From assembly GCF_001039355.2 (NCBI RefSeq), contig NW_019774648.1, positions 126,001-190,000 on the forward strand: a DNA stretch of 64,000 bases, read 5' to 3'. This document shows, one piece after another, positions 13,354 to 27,100 of this stretch. The DNA is from Lingula anatina (taxonomy: Eukaryota; Brachiopoda; Lingulata; Lingulida; Lingulidae). Positions within the stretch are counted from its first letter, which is position 1. Each line of letters opens with the position of its first letter. A program made the translations under genes and the position numbers. The notes under the pieces are model-generated. The model saw only the letters and a program-made list of their open reading frames with translations, searched no databases and was not told where the DNA came from.

Positions 13354-16300
13354 TTACAACTCCTCCTTCACTTTTTTTCCTTTTCTGCTGTATCCTTTCA
13401 TTGGGTCTGTGCTCTCTTTAGCAAGGTATTTGATAAAATCATCTACTTCACGTCCACTCTGAAAAAAACAAGAGAAAGAAGGTAATTTCTAATAAGCATC
13501 AACAATCACGTGAAACAAGACCATACATAAATTGTGCATACCTAAAAAGGTGTGTGAAAAAGATTTGAGTTGTTATACAAATATTCATGGAACATATGAA
13601 ATAGTTATCAAAAACTATTTGATATTGATATTTTAATTGCATATAGTGCTTACTTTTAGGGAATTATATCATACAATGATACATGAACTAAAATTATCTG
13701 TAAATCTGAAATGTGCACGATGAATCAACTTACCTCATATTTTTTAGGATTGCTCTTGGAGCCCTTTGGAGCAAAATATAATGTAGGGAAGCTGTAACGG
13801 AATATAAAATGAGTTAATTTAAGTAAGAAGCCATCTTTCTTTATTTTGAAAGACAAGAATAACTTCATAATCAAACACTAAAAACAACTATCATGTCAGT
13901 GCTTCAGCCCTATCATTAATTATCATAAAATTTTCAAAGGAATATATGTCGGCTAGGGTAGTCATCATAAGCACTTTTATTAAATTTGCATTTCCCTACA
14001 AATATAAAGCAGTGATAACCAACAATGCATTTTTTCATTTCTGACCAAGAAAAAAGTAATTCTGACCAAGAAAAAAGTAGCAATAAATAATTAGAAAAAA
14101 AAAACAACTTGTTTACTCACCCTCTCACTTCATATGGGCTAGGCACATCATTTGCTGTAGCATCCATCTTGGCAATAACTATATTTGGCTCATCCTTTAA
14201 TTTTTCTGCTAATTCTTCATATTTAGGTGCCAAAGTTTTACAGTGTCCACACCATGGAGCATAGAACTCTATTAGGACATCTTTAGTGTCATCATTGACT
14301 ATTTCATCAAAGTTTTTGGCCACTACAGTCTAAAAGATAAAATGTCACAAATACTAACTTGGTAAGAAATAATAACTTATATTTAAGTTTAATTAATACA
14401 TAAATCCAAATTTTTTGAATCTGGTTTATTTTTGGTGCTTCTCGGTGCTTCCTTTCCATTATTTTAGAGGAAGATTCTACAAAACTTAATGCAGTGAGTA
14501 CAGGACCAAACTCTCATAAATGGTGCTCATTCCGTGCAACACAAAATCTCAAATTTCTAAAAATGTTCCTTTCATACATAATGTTGGCTTTTTACCTTTA
14601 ATGGTCCATCGTTGTCTGGAATTGGTTCAGATTTCAGGTATGGTTCCAATTTACCATCAAGAAAAGCTGTTACAAAAGTTTCAAAGGCATCCATCCTAAA
14701 ATAATAAAAACACCAGTTCTGTGAACTTCTGTCAGTCATATCATTATATATTGAAAAAGCCGACAAAATAATTTTGAATAATTACTCTAAAACAAAGTTA
14801 CTCCATGAAATCTTGGTAATATTTTTCTGATATTTGCAAAGAATTTTGATGGGTGAAATAATTTTTGTTTTTAAAAGGCCAAGATTATCTTACGTGAATT
14901 CCTCACTCATGACAAATTTCTTTCCACTGCTATCTTTGGCTGCCACCACTGGCTTGTCTCCCTCTGGAGCAGAGATCCCAAACTCCTCCAATTCTCCAGC
15001 AAAATCAGCCTTGTTAGACACAGCAAAGTTCACTTGTCTCCCTGCTTCAACAAGCTTCTTGCCCACCTTCAATACCCTTGAATATAAAAGAACAGACTTC
15101 ACAAGAGAAATGAATTACATAAACTATATGCTTATGTGTGTTAGCAAAATACATGACCAATTAGGTTTTCTAACTTAACAGACCATGCTACATATTGTAA
15201 TGCTGCTTACATTGACCCCTTCAAAATAATTTTTTTACAATGCACTTTCCACTGTAATAGGTGTACAGGTGGTTTACCTGTTTCTCCAGTAGTTACTTCC
15301 TTTAGGATTGAGCTTGTAGTCAGCATTGTAATATGCCACCACCAAAGGTTGCTTGAACTGATCAGCATTAGAGGGAGTCCTGAAGCCTGCAAGACCATGG
15401 CTGGAAACAAGATAAGATTGGTTCGTTTAACACAAAGATGAAGCTGACAATCAACTAGCAACCATTGTTCCACATAGTAGAAAGTTTTACTTAACAATCT
15501 GAAAATGGTCGACTATAGAACAATACATCAATTGCTCTTTGTCATCATGCTTCAGGCCTATCATTAGATATCAGTGAACCCTCAAATGAGTAAGGAATTG
15601 TCGACTTCATGAGTTCATCATCAGCATGGTTAGGAAGTTCCAGCAATTACAATGCAATAAATAGAGTACTGATAACTTTAAAAATCACCAGTCATTATCT
15701 AGATAAATAAATTATTAAGTTAATTGATAAAATATGTTATTGCAGCAATATCTTATCTTGTTTTTTGTTTACTGCTTTATTCATTTTTATTTTAGTTATT
15801 TATTTATTAGTATCATTTTTTAAAGGTGGGGTTGGGTGGGTGGGTGGGTGGGGTTTGGATGGTGTACTTACACATTGTCCATGATCCAGGACTTTATCTT
15901 ATGTAAAGTGGCATCTCCATCATACTTCTTTGTAGTGGATTCCAACTTCACCTGCAACTTCGGTGGTTGGAAGATGACAATATCACTGAAAAAAATAATT
16001 TCACTGCATACTCATATCAGAATTAATTAATTTTAGTAATTTTCAACATTTTTTCATACCTGTCAAAATAGTTCAATTTATATCTTACAGGTTGACTCCC
16101 TATCACACTATATGTATTAATAATAATCATCATTATTAGAACAAAGACAAAAATATCAGAAAATAATTAAAATCCATGTCTCAGGCCTATCAAGCACAAT
16201 CATATTGGTGTGATCAGAAAGTTCAAATGTCTGCATATTAATTCATCACTGACATGGACTGCTCTCTATTGTTTATCACTAATATAAATATATATCTATC

Positions 16301-17059
16301 TATCTACAAAAGATTACAAACACACATGTACGTTTTCATTCAAGGCAACATCAGATGTGCGTTAATTAATGAAATAAAATTGTTTCTAGAGAACCACTCC
16401 TAAATAAAGTTGGCTACCAGACAGGTTACAATAATTTTGTGGTTTGATTTGTTGGGATGGGTGTATCTGCAATCATGAGGATATCCCAATCCAACAGAGA
16501 TCAATGTACTTACTCGCTGTAGTCCTGCTTTTTCAGTACATCACTCTCAGTTGTGTGAGCAAAACGGAATTTTTCACTCAAACCTTCTGCTGCTTTTTGG
16601 AACTGCTTTGCAATGTCACTCTCTGCACTCTTGAAAAATCCTACAACGCAAATGAAATTGACATTGAACTCCATGTTTGATATTAAACAAATTAAACATT
16701 TGATATTAAACAAATTAAATCGTGTTTTAATACATATAAAGTTTCATTATGGACAAGTATTTGCTTGATCGCATTAGGGTGGTATCTCAGAATTCCAACC
16801 AATCATTCATGTGCTCAGATAAGACATGAAATAATTTCTACTTCTCAAGGAATTACATTCTTACACTAGCACTGTTCATTCAATTATCAAAATATCTTTT
16901 TGTTCTTGAAGAAATATCTTCACATACCAACAATGCTGTGTTCTTCATTATCCAGGAATTTTTCTAAGTCAGCCACTGATGTGAGTGTTTTGGAGCTTGG
17001 TCCTGCTTTGGATCTCATGTAGGACACAATGCCAGCTACAATACAGTATCCCCATTAAG

Positions 17060-17091
<32 letters not shown>

Positions 17092-19451
17092 AACATTAAC
17101 TTTAGCTTGATCAAATTCAGACGGTATTATATCTAAGAGTTGATGTGACAGAAAAACTACTTAAAACCAAGACTAGTGGATATAAGAAGCCTCTTTCTAC
17201 TCTACTGACATTTTTTATGGTTCAAATATTTACTTCATAAAAATGTGTTACTCAGAGGCTGTTTTGAGAGATTATTACAAGAATTACATGACAACACTAT
17301 GTATGTTAGTCATTCAGTCACATTTCACAACACAACTTCAACTAGATTGTACAGTATTAGATTTTAAAAATTTCCTTCGTGTGAAATATTTACATGCATC
17401 TCTGGGACCATTGTAATCAGAAGCCACCTCTCCTCCCTTGAAGATTTTCAGAGTTGGATATCCAGACACTCCAAATTTACCACAGGTTTCTGTGTTGGCA
17501 GTACAGTCCACCTAAAAGCAAAATGTAACATGTGAGAACTTTTTAAAGTAGATTCTAGATTTTTTGTTCAAAATGGTATCTCAGTTCTGTATTGTGAAAA
17601 GTTGACTCTTGCATAAATTACAGTCATGTGTTATAGCATATACCTTTGCTGAACTTGGGAAGAGCCATTCCACATGAAAGTGAACATTTGAGTTATACCA
17701 GTGATACATTTTTGTGTAATATTTGTATTATTTTGACTTGCCCCGTTATTTTCACCATTTTATACCACCCTCTAACAAAGAATTAAAAATAAAAAGTCAA
17801 ACTAAAATATGCCAAATGTGCACATTACTCATATGATTCAAATGCTCCCCTTTTTTGGTGGAACAACCTGTTGCTGATACAAACATAAAATAGTACTGTA
17901 AAACCCTAACTAGCATTGTGATGTTACCAATTCTAAACTGGGACAAGATGATAAATTTAGTTTCCAAACATCATTGCTGCAGGGTACATGAGATGGAAGA
18001 TAAATGACTCAGCAGAAGAGAAATTATATATTATATGTTTCTTCCTTTCCCATTAAAGCTTATTGTGCAATAAAAACATCCATCAGCATACTGTTACCAT
18101 GTGTCACCTCCCCTCTTTAATGATAAATCCATGCTGGCAAAAGCTCATTTCAGGCAAATCAAGGATGACCTGTATACAATTCTTAAAACATGGAAAGAAA
18201 ATTTAAAACCATAAACTACACCTATGGATGGGTTCTGAACTTAAAAGTGTTCACTCTTCTTATCAAATGGCCCTCACCTTTATCAATGGGACAGGTGGAT
18301 CATTTTTTCTTCAATGTTATGGATGCTTTGTCATATTCTGGTGCCAATCTTTTACAATGCCCACACCTGAATAGTAAGAAGTTCATAAATGAATTATAAG
18401 GTATATTTGATTATGCATATTAAAATAGTTAATCAATAAAAAATGTAATAATTAATACAAATATATGAAATAATACAAAACACAAGGGCACTTTATTTAA
18501 CGTCCAGTGTTACTTGCTTTTTGATATTATAATTCAACAAAATATTCTTTGCATTATACGTGGCACCAGTACAGTGTCATGAATATTTAATATTTCACTC
18601 CAGCGACCATCTTACAATTATTTACTTCGGAAGCTCCCCTGACATTCTTCAGTAGATAATAATTGAAACTTCAAATTTTAAGTAATTGTCCACAATTTGA
18701 AAAACTATGAAAAGATATATAACTTTCTCTGTAAAATTGTTTCCTTATCTGTTATATGGCACTGATTCTACTTTCAGTTATAATTAACAAAACATGAATA
18801 TATAAAGTGTTCAGTCTTTTGGTGAAAATACTGACAGAATGTTCTCGAAAAAAAGGGCATGAACATTGTTTTATGTAAGATACACTGGTTTCAAAAATCA
18901 ATACAACACAAATTAACACCTGGAAATAATAATAACTGTACGAAAAGTAAAGTGTTCAAGTGGCAAACTCGGCTTCCATGATACAAGGCAAAACAAACAA
19001 GGGGGGGAGCACTGTTGCAAAATAAGGGGAAAGAATAGGAGAAAAAAGTGTCTCTGTAAATACAGTACATAACTTTAAGGCTGAAGTTTAACAAAACTTG
19101 ATTTTCACAATTTTATTTGACTTCAACGTTTGACACAATAAAGCGGCGGTTACTGCTAAGAAGGTACAAAAAATCTTAATTTAAATATTGACATTTTGCA
19201 TTTTAAAACATATTTCAATCGATCAAAGCGTATGTTATGCAATTTAAAAAATTGAAAGTACAGACTGCAGCCGGCCGGCTTCTCGCACGTGTTACAATGA
19301 CTTACCAGGGTGCAAAAAACTCGACCAAAGCAACTTCATGGTCACCTATTTTGTCTGCAAAATCAGCATCTGTGTACTCCAAAACTTCGGTGTCCTCAGA
19401 CAAGACACTTGTCACAGCAATCAGAACCAGGATGAGAACGTGTCGAGCCAT
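13354..19451 (-). CDS. PDIA3: Protein disulfide-isomerase A3 (ERp57), 12 exons
   Basis: ER thiol-disulfide oxidoreductase that works with calnexin/calreticulin on glycoprotein folding. Exons (minus): 19451-19306, 18366-18278, 17511-17394, 17035-16928, 16640-16514, 15985-15872, 15400-15278, 15076-14894, 14695-14596, 14329-14121, 13791-13734, 13458-13354. All junctions are GT-AG and keep phase, giving 492 residues once exon 2 is read without one extra A (human 505). The start is the ATG at 19451, followed by a hydrophobic signal peptide. There are two CGHC active sites: a-domain residues 50-53, where the preceding Trp codon is split by intron 1, and a'-domain near residues 396-399 in exon 10. 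The central exons match the b and b' domains, including GSNYWRNR. The C-terminus is KEEL, an ER-retrieval tetrapeptide like KDEL. Oddity: in exon 2 a run of six A (minus strand) replaces the expected five, causing a frameshift and stop. A possible poly(A) signal lies at 12999-13004. The identity is firm. Confidence 0.93.
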
Positions 19452-19518
19452 CTCGTAAATACCGGTGCAGTGTCTCGCCCTCCACTGATAATGTTTCTTT
19501 TCCAAGATGGCTGGTCAA

Positions 19519-19548
19519 CGTGGATATAGTGTGTCGAGTTGTGATTGG
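19519..19548 (-). promoter_or_regulatory. CCAAT box and CCACG motif upstream of PDIA3
   Basis: About 70-100 bases upstream of the PDIA3 start codon, the minus strand carries CCAAT (19548-19544) followed 20 bases later by CCACG (19523-19519). ER stress elements are CCAAT-N9-CCACG. Both half-sites are present in the right order, but the spacer is 20 rather than 9 bases. A role in the unfolded-protein response is inference. Confidence 0.35.
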
Positions 19549-19786
19549 TTGTTATTCAAGCAAATTACCTCGTAGCACCTCGCATTTTTCGTCACTTCCG
19601 GTAATTGATATGTGGATTTTAACGTTTTAAGCGTGAAATGAATGTAGAAATGTATTGAATTAAGACTAAAATCCATACAACAAAAACTTTAATTTAAAAC
19701 AAAGCTAATAACATTAAATCAATAAAGTGCGGAGTATCGACTACCTAGAGAATAAAATACAATGTAACGCCATCATTATCCAACAA

Positions 19787-19859
19787 GGCTCCGTGGTGTA
19801 GCGGTTATCACATCTGCCTAACACGCAGAAGGTCCCCGGTTCGATCCCGGGCGGAACCA
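19787..19859 (+). tRNA. tRNA-Val (anticodon AAC)
   Basis: A 73-base cloverleaf with A-box TGGTGTAGCGG, B-box GGTTCGATCCC, anticodon stem TCTGC/GCAGA and loop CTAACAC with anticodon AAC (19820-19822), reading GUU. The acceptor stem GGCTCCG/CGGAACC pairs at six of seven positions; position 3 is a C-A mismatch where animal tRNA-Val normally has T-A. No CCA is encoded. Five T at 19860-19864 form a Pol III terminator. It stands alone about 340 bases upstream of PDIA3 on the opposite strand. Confidence 0.93.
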
Positions 19860-21130
19860 TTTTTCCCCCCCTTTCTCCGTATCATTACGTATCATGTATT
19901 TCCGTGCAATACCAATAATAATTTAAAAAGAAAAAAAAAACTTTTCCAACCCAGATCTAAGTGTGACAGGAATGGAAGTCCGAAGTCCCATAATGATTAG
20001 TACAGTGGGAGTATTATGGTTAATATATGGGACGAATATTACCTGTACACAGTTGTGGGGAGCAGACTACCTTTCCTGTTACGTCGGTTTAAAACGTAAG
20101 TCAAGAAAGGCAATAAGTTTGTATCACCAAGTAAAAGGACAAGTATAAGATTAAAAAAAAAAAAAAAAAACAAATAGTACATAACCCACTTAATGAACTC
20201 ATCTGAGAAGTAACATTTTTCGATAATTTCTAACAAAAAATGCCATGAATAAAGATTGCCAAAAATAATTTGATTCATCGCATCCTGACGACCTTATCCA
20301 GCTGTCAACCACTATGACAAAATTTAAATTGCACGCAACCCAAAGAAAAAACCCAGATTGTAAGAGTTATGAAGAGTATCAGGAATGTAGCTGAAGTTAA
20401 AAAAAACACTATTTACCAATGGAAAATTGGCTAAATCTTTCACTGAGCATCTGCAACTTTGCAGTGATGATATGGCATACAACCTTAACCAGGACCCAAT
20501 TTGTTTTCTCTTTCATATTGTCTTATTACCAGTCATTTCACTGTAATATTAGATTTATATATAATGAAAAACCACTAATCAAATATATAATACTGAATGA
20601 CCAAAGTTTATTTATAATTGTAATGACATTAATCTAACTACATGTAACGGCATACATGAACCAGTGTGTAAATTTCTTAAATTACCATCAATTTTCTGGT
20701 TTCTTTTATAATTGTTTTGGATAAGCCTGACTTCCAATATGTTTCACTCAGCTATAGTAAATAACCATGTCCAAAAGAAGATCTACAAATGTACTATGAT
20801 AAATGATACAGTGTACTTGGAATTTTGCCATTTCAGAATGTGGTATGGACTTGTCAGATTTACAGTTCAGATCCCAGATGACACGTGCCATAGTAAGGTT
20901 GGAAGATGGCCCAGACATCCCCAAAATGTTAAGAGGATTTTCTAAAGACAACTGTATATTATGCTTGCACATCATTTTTTGTGATTTGCCCAAGTGTATT
21001 TTCAAGTGATCACTACTTGCATATCAACTTCTGGACTTGAAAGTCGGATTGCATGCTTTTAATTATTAAGACATCTCTGCCACAGCTTTACAGTCCATGT
21101 CAATTGGTCTTGCATTTGCAAAACACCAGA
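19860..21130. other. Intergenic stretch and MRPS11 3' UTR
   Basis: AT-rich, with a poly-A tract at about 20152-20170. A minus-strand open frame at 20748-21005 shows no recognisable protein. The part next to 21131 is probably the 3' UTR of MRPS11 (minus-strand AATAAA equivalents near 20.6 kb). Confidence 0.5.
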
Positions 21131-24100
21131 TTATATCACTCTTGGTTTACGCCCTTTCAAAAAAGAATGCTTTATAGAGGAGGTATCTGTGAGGGATACT
21201 ATCGAAAGCCCTCCTATTTGCAATCCTCGAAGTGCTGACTGAAATAGAAAATGAAATTTTGATCATATCCTTTTTTATTCCTTTCATATAAGAAGAAAAA
21301 AAAAACGTAAATTTTCATCATATTATAAAGCACTTTTAAAAAAGTATTTAGAATATAATATAACTGTGAAGCTTTGGTGTAAGTTAGCAGCCAAATTTCA
21401 AAGAGTGCATTGCTTTAAAATTTCAAAGAAAATACATTATTAATCATCATTAGACACAAAAATTTTTATTACCCTAACAATTAAAACTAAAGACAGTAAA
21501 TGATAAAATAGTTTTGATAACTTTAAAATTGTTATTCGTGTATGAATAAGTTAAAAATGTAAAATCTGCATTCATTTTAAGATGTTATCTTTCTTTTACC
21601 TTTACTGAGAAGGCAGAGGACAAAAAATAAATAAGAATAAAAATTTTTTAAAAATATGATCAAAAATGAAGGACAAGCTAAGCTAAATAGTTGTATCTGA
21701 ATTACTAATGTCCGTTATACCTACCACTCTTCCTTGTCCCAATCCTCTCATTTTAACTCTGACAACTTTGATACCCAGTGTTTCTACTGCCCGCTTAGCT
21801 ACAGACATGGCAGAGGCTTGAGCCGCCATAGTGCTGCCCTTTTTCTTGTTCTTAAAACCCTCAAGACCCTTAAAAAACAAAAATATTTTAACATTGAAAT
21901 AATTTTTTCCATTTCCTCTTTATATTGATGGTTAACATTGTAACATTTCAAGGCTATGCCAATAATGACATAAATTAAGATTAATTGTAAATAAGTGATC
22001 CTTCAAGCATTTTTCTGTTAGAAAACTGCTTAATTTGGAATAGTATACTTAAATCAATTAATCAAAAGAGCAATCTTCCATGCAATATCTGAGGCAGAAA
22101 ATGTTGTTAGCAAAGCATCGAATTTGAAATATGTTAATTGCATGAGTTTAAAATGCAAGAGAAAGATATGCTACATACCCCTGACCATGAAAAATATTGT
22201 TTACCTGTAAAAATAATAAAAAATTGAAGTATGCCAACAAAGAGTATTACAAGTTTTTCTTCTTCTTTTTCATTTTGATGGATATGTGCATATCAAGTTT
22301 TTTCAATTCTTTAAAGTCTTCAATAAAACATGTTCTTATAACACACAATAACAATACTGATAAACTTAAAATGTCAAATCAAATTAATTTATCAAATAAA
22401 AAGAGTACAAAAACTATATTTCAAATGTAATCCATGCATTCATCAACAATAATTGATACATGAAAACAAACCTTTCTTTCTTCTTACCTGTATGATCTGT
22501 GACAGAATAAACTATGTTGTTGTTTGAGCATTTCATATGTACAATTGGGAGCTCATCATACCGTACATTATTTACAACTGTTGCACCTGTTAAGTGGTCG
22601 GGAAAAACTTTCCTGCCCCATGAAAAATCTGTAAATGTTTTCCTGGTGGAATGACACAAAGGGGAATATTTTGGTTGCAAGCTACATACAAAGTTTTAAT
22701 TTGAATTTTTGAGATAAAATGAAAAATAATTTAAAATAAATATACTTCAGCATGCCTACTTTTCAGAGCTGACTAAACACCTCTTTGAATGTTAAATTTA
22801 TATGCATTCTGTTTTAAAAGTGGCACTGTGCTCACATTATACATTTTGCTATGGAAAATCCAACCCTTTTAACTTACTCCTCAAATTCTGTATAAAATGT
22901 TTCACCTACATTTTGAAACCTGAAAAGACAACAGGGCAGCAAAACAGTCAGATGTACAGGCATAAAGCAGAAAATAATAATGCAAGAATTACTGAAAGTT
23001 TTTTGTTAATTCTGATGCTTGTAATGCTTAACAGCAGAATCACCACCAAATATTAATTATGGTCACATGGACATGCAAAAAAATTACTAACATAAGGTTT
23101 TAGTCTAATGAAGTCAGACGTGAAAAATGAAACAAGGCAGCAACTTGTCAAAGGCAAAGACAAAAAACGGAAAATAATACTGCACAAAATAGGCTCCCGT
23201 CATTTTTGATGCAATAATTCATTAGGGTTAACTGCAACATCAACATAAAATTTTAATTGTGCACAACAGGTAATACCAATGTAAGTAAAATGTCAACAAG
23301 CATAAGGCTTCAGGCCCATGAGATTTCAAGTTCACACTTTGAAAATGCCAGAAAGAGCTAAATGAAAATTCCATGAAAAAATTGCATAAATTCAATAAAA
23401 AATGATAATCCAACAGAGTTGGTTCACTAACTTGAGCTGTATGTCAATCCTAAGAATAGTTCTTGTTATTAAAAAAAATAATAATAAGTAATTCAGTTTT
23501 CTTTAAATAATGTTTGTGGTGGCAGTGCACAAGGTAGTTTTTTTTGCCAATTTTGATACATTAGATAATGATTAACTGTATAAATACCACCAATGTTAAT
23601 TATCCACTATAAATAACATGGACATTTAGAACTTATGATTACCACTGGGCTTCATACCCTTGGGAGTTCTAAGTCCCACATTGAAAATGCCAATATGTGA
23701 AAGACAAAAATTTCACTAAAATGTATAACTTCCAGAAAAAGAAGCCAACTTGACTGCTTTTCCAACTCAGGCTGCATTTTAGTCCTGTGTCTTTTTTTCT
23801 AAGTTTCAAAATCATAAGTAACACGGTTTTCCCTTAATGGTCATCAAGGCAGCAGTGTCCAAAATAGTTTTCTTCAATTTTAATGCTACATTACATAATG
23901 CTTAACAGCATAATCATCACCAATTTTTTTTTAAAAATCACAACTTGAAAATGCTACAAAGTGAAAAATGAAAAATTCACTAAAAAAGCATATCTTAGGG
24001 ACCATTCCCACAGATATTGGGAACAATCTATCTCCCTGGGGAGTCTCACTAAATTGCTATCAACCAACTGGCTTAAATGTCTGCCATGCCTAGTAAAGCT

Positions 24101-27100
24101 GTTAGGGGGTAATTATCTTTACTCCCTAGCTGATTTGGTAGGCGTGACAGACATTTAAGCCGGTCAGTTGATAACAATTTAGTGAGACTCCCCAGGAAGT
24201 TAGACCGACCTAGATGGATCGATCTAGGCATGGGAACCCAGTCTTAAAGAAAAATAATCCAATGCTGCTTTCTAATCTTAACCTGTATTTTTGTGCCATT
24301 AATCACTCTAGCAAGTTTGATGTTAATAAGTCACCGTTTTCCTCATATGGCACTAATGGTGAAAAATGCACAGCAACAACGACATCAGACACAGGTGATT
24401 TAAATAAATCAAAACGAAAGTAAAAAATTATTGTGAATTTCTAAGAATTAATATACACAATGGGAATCATCCAAAATAGCCCAAAACAAGGGTCGTGATG
24501 CCGACAACATTACATGAGACAAGAATATTTGCAAGAATATGCAAGAGGTGGGCTGTTTTAAGTATTTAGGTGAAACTTTATACACCGTCTTCTTAGAAAG
24601 TAAAAAAGAAGTAACTTTCAAAACATGGTGAATTCATATTGTTGTGCCATTAACTGTATTCCAGCAGGAAACAACCAGAAAATATGTGTGGATAAACTGT
24701 CAGATTTTATTTATTGCCATACTGTACTCAATAGCCTATCACTATTTTTGACCCCGCACTCCTCAAAATATTGCGAAATCTGGCTTGATTTCAAACAAGG
24801 GAACCATTCAGAATGAGAAGAGCCAAGTGTTAGCAAGGCCACGATCTAAATATGGCGGACCTACATGAAAGGAAGACTGCTTAATCCTGTATTGGTTTCT
24901 CTGCCTCTCACACGCCTCCCCATGTGTCGTCTCTCGACCAGTTGAATTGAGCCGCGATTTAATTACTGTGCCCCTGCAGGGACAATGCGTGGGGAGGTGT
25001 GTGAGAGGTGGAGAGACCATTACAGGACTAGGCGGTCTTCCTTTGATGTAGGTCTGCCACATTTAAGTCGAGGCCTTGCTAGCACTCAACTCTTCTCATT
25101 CTGAATGGTCCCAAAATCAAGACTTTGGGCTACCTCAGATGATTCCAATTATGATGGTTCTATCTTCAGACTTACAATTTATATTCACGGGTTAATCCTT
25201 CATCAAGTGTTAAATTTTTTTTCTTTATGCTTTTGTCTAGCAGATAATGGGTGGTACTTAATCCCACACTTGGTACTGAAATATATAAAAAGTTGCTGTT
25301 ACATAGTTGCTGTAAAAAAAATTAACCCTTGCAATCAGAGAAAATTATTACAATGAGCAAAAATAAAAATAAACTAGAAGATCAGAGAGGCGATACAGCC
25401 TCCGGGTATTGTACCACCAGCTGGATTAAGCACATTTGTATGAAAAAAAAGGGAAACCACCTCCAGTGTTGTGCTCAGCAAGCTCTACAAAAAGCAGTTA
25501 ACAATCAAGAGTTCCCTTTTTTTGTGGAAAATTACAATATATAACAAAATCATGGGGGAAAGGAAAAGGGCAAATCCAAATTTGTGAAGTGCGGTTCATG
25601 GTGAAAAGTAAGTCAAATGTCAAAGTCAAGATCACAGGAAGGCTGTCAATATATGAGTTTCTATTCAAGTTCAGTAGTATCTATGGGTATATCTGTGCCA
25701 GTTCCTGGGATATAAGGGAGGGGAATCTTTTCCAAGTCATTTCATGGTGAAAAGTAAGCCAAGAAGTTCAATAGTACCTATGAGTGTATCTCTGCCAGTT
25801 TTGGAGATATAAGGGACAGAAAATATGCAAGGCTCAGTTCATGGTGAAAAGTAAGTCAAAGGTCAATTCTAAGATCACAGTTAGATTGCCAGTATTTGGG
25901 TTCCTATTTAAGCTCAATAGTAACTAAGGGCGTATCTCTGATAAGTTTGCAGTTATTTCATATTTTAATTTCACAACAAAATATTGCTACATTGAACTTT
26001 TTGATGGAAAACAAAACAAGGCAGCAAAGCTGTAAAATGTACAGACAAAAAGCAGAAAATAATAATGCACAAAATAGGTTACTGTCAATTCTGATGCAAT
26101 AATACATTATGCTTATTTGCAAAGTCAACATCAAATTTAAACTAGANTTTTCCTGGTGGAATGACACAAAGGGGAATATTTTGGTTGCAAGCTACATACA
26201 AAGTTTTAATTTGAATTTTTGAGATAAAATGAAAAATAATTTAAAATAAATATCCTTCAGCATGCCTACTTTTCAGAGCTGACTAAACACCTCTTTGAAT
26301 GTTAAATTTATATGCATTCTGTTTTAAAAGTGGCACTGTGCTCACATTATACATTTTGCTATGGAAAATCCAACCCTTTTAACTTACTCCTCAAATTCTG
26401 TATAAAATGTTTCACCTACATTTTGAGACCTGAAAAGACAACAGGGCAGCAAAACAGTCAGATGTACAGGCATGAAGCAGAAAATAATAATGCAAGAATT
26501 ACTGAAAGTTTTTTGTTAATTCTGATGCAATATTGCTTGTAATGCTTAACAGCAGAATCACCACCAAATATTAATTATGGTCACATGGATATGCAAAAAA
26601 ATTACTAACATAAGGTTTTAGTCTAATGAAGTCAGACGTGAAAAATGAAACAAGGCAGCAACTTGTCAAAGGCAAAGACAAAAAACGGAAAATAATACTG
26701 CACAAAATAGGCTCCCGTCATTTTTGATGCAATATTTTATTAGGTTTAACTGCAACATCAACATAAAATTTTAATTGTGCACAACAGGTAATACCAATGT
26801 AAGTAAAATGTCAACAAGCATAAGGCTTCAGGCCCATGAGATTTCAAGTTCACACTTTGAAAATGCCAGAAAGAGCTAAATGAAAATTCCACGAAAAAAT
26901 TGCATAAATTCAATAAAAAATGATAATCCAACAGAGTTGGTTCACTAATTTGAGCTGTATGTCAATCCTAAGAATAGTTCTTGTTATTAAAAAAAAAAAG
27001 TAAGTAATTCAGTTTTCCTTACATAATGTTTGTGGTGGCAGTGCACAAGGTAGGTTTTTTTTGCTAATTTTGATACATTAGATAATGATTAACTGTATAA

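Larger units (their letters stand above)
22639..26146. repeat. Duplicated block, copy A
   Basis: About 3.5 kb repeated in direct orientation at 26148-28853 with only scattered differences and one large indel. Copy A contains two foldback elements (23998-24239 and 24799-25112) and about 0.8 kb that copy B lacks. It starts 9 bases upstream of the MRPS11 exon 2 acceptor and ends at the single N at 26147. Confidence 0.9.

Noticed and set aside
20748-21005. Minus-strand frame considered as the last exon of MRPS11 because it contains IPH
   Set aside because: The frame at 21238-21131 has the correct acceptor, phase and clear uS11 residues (GLQIGGLSIVSLTD).
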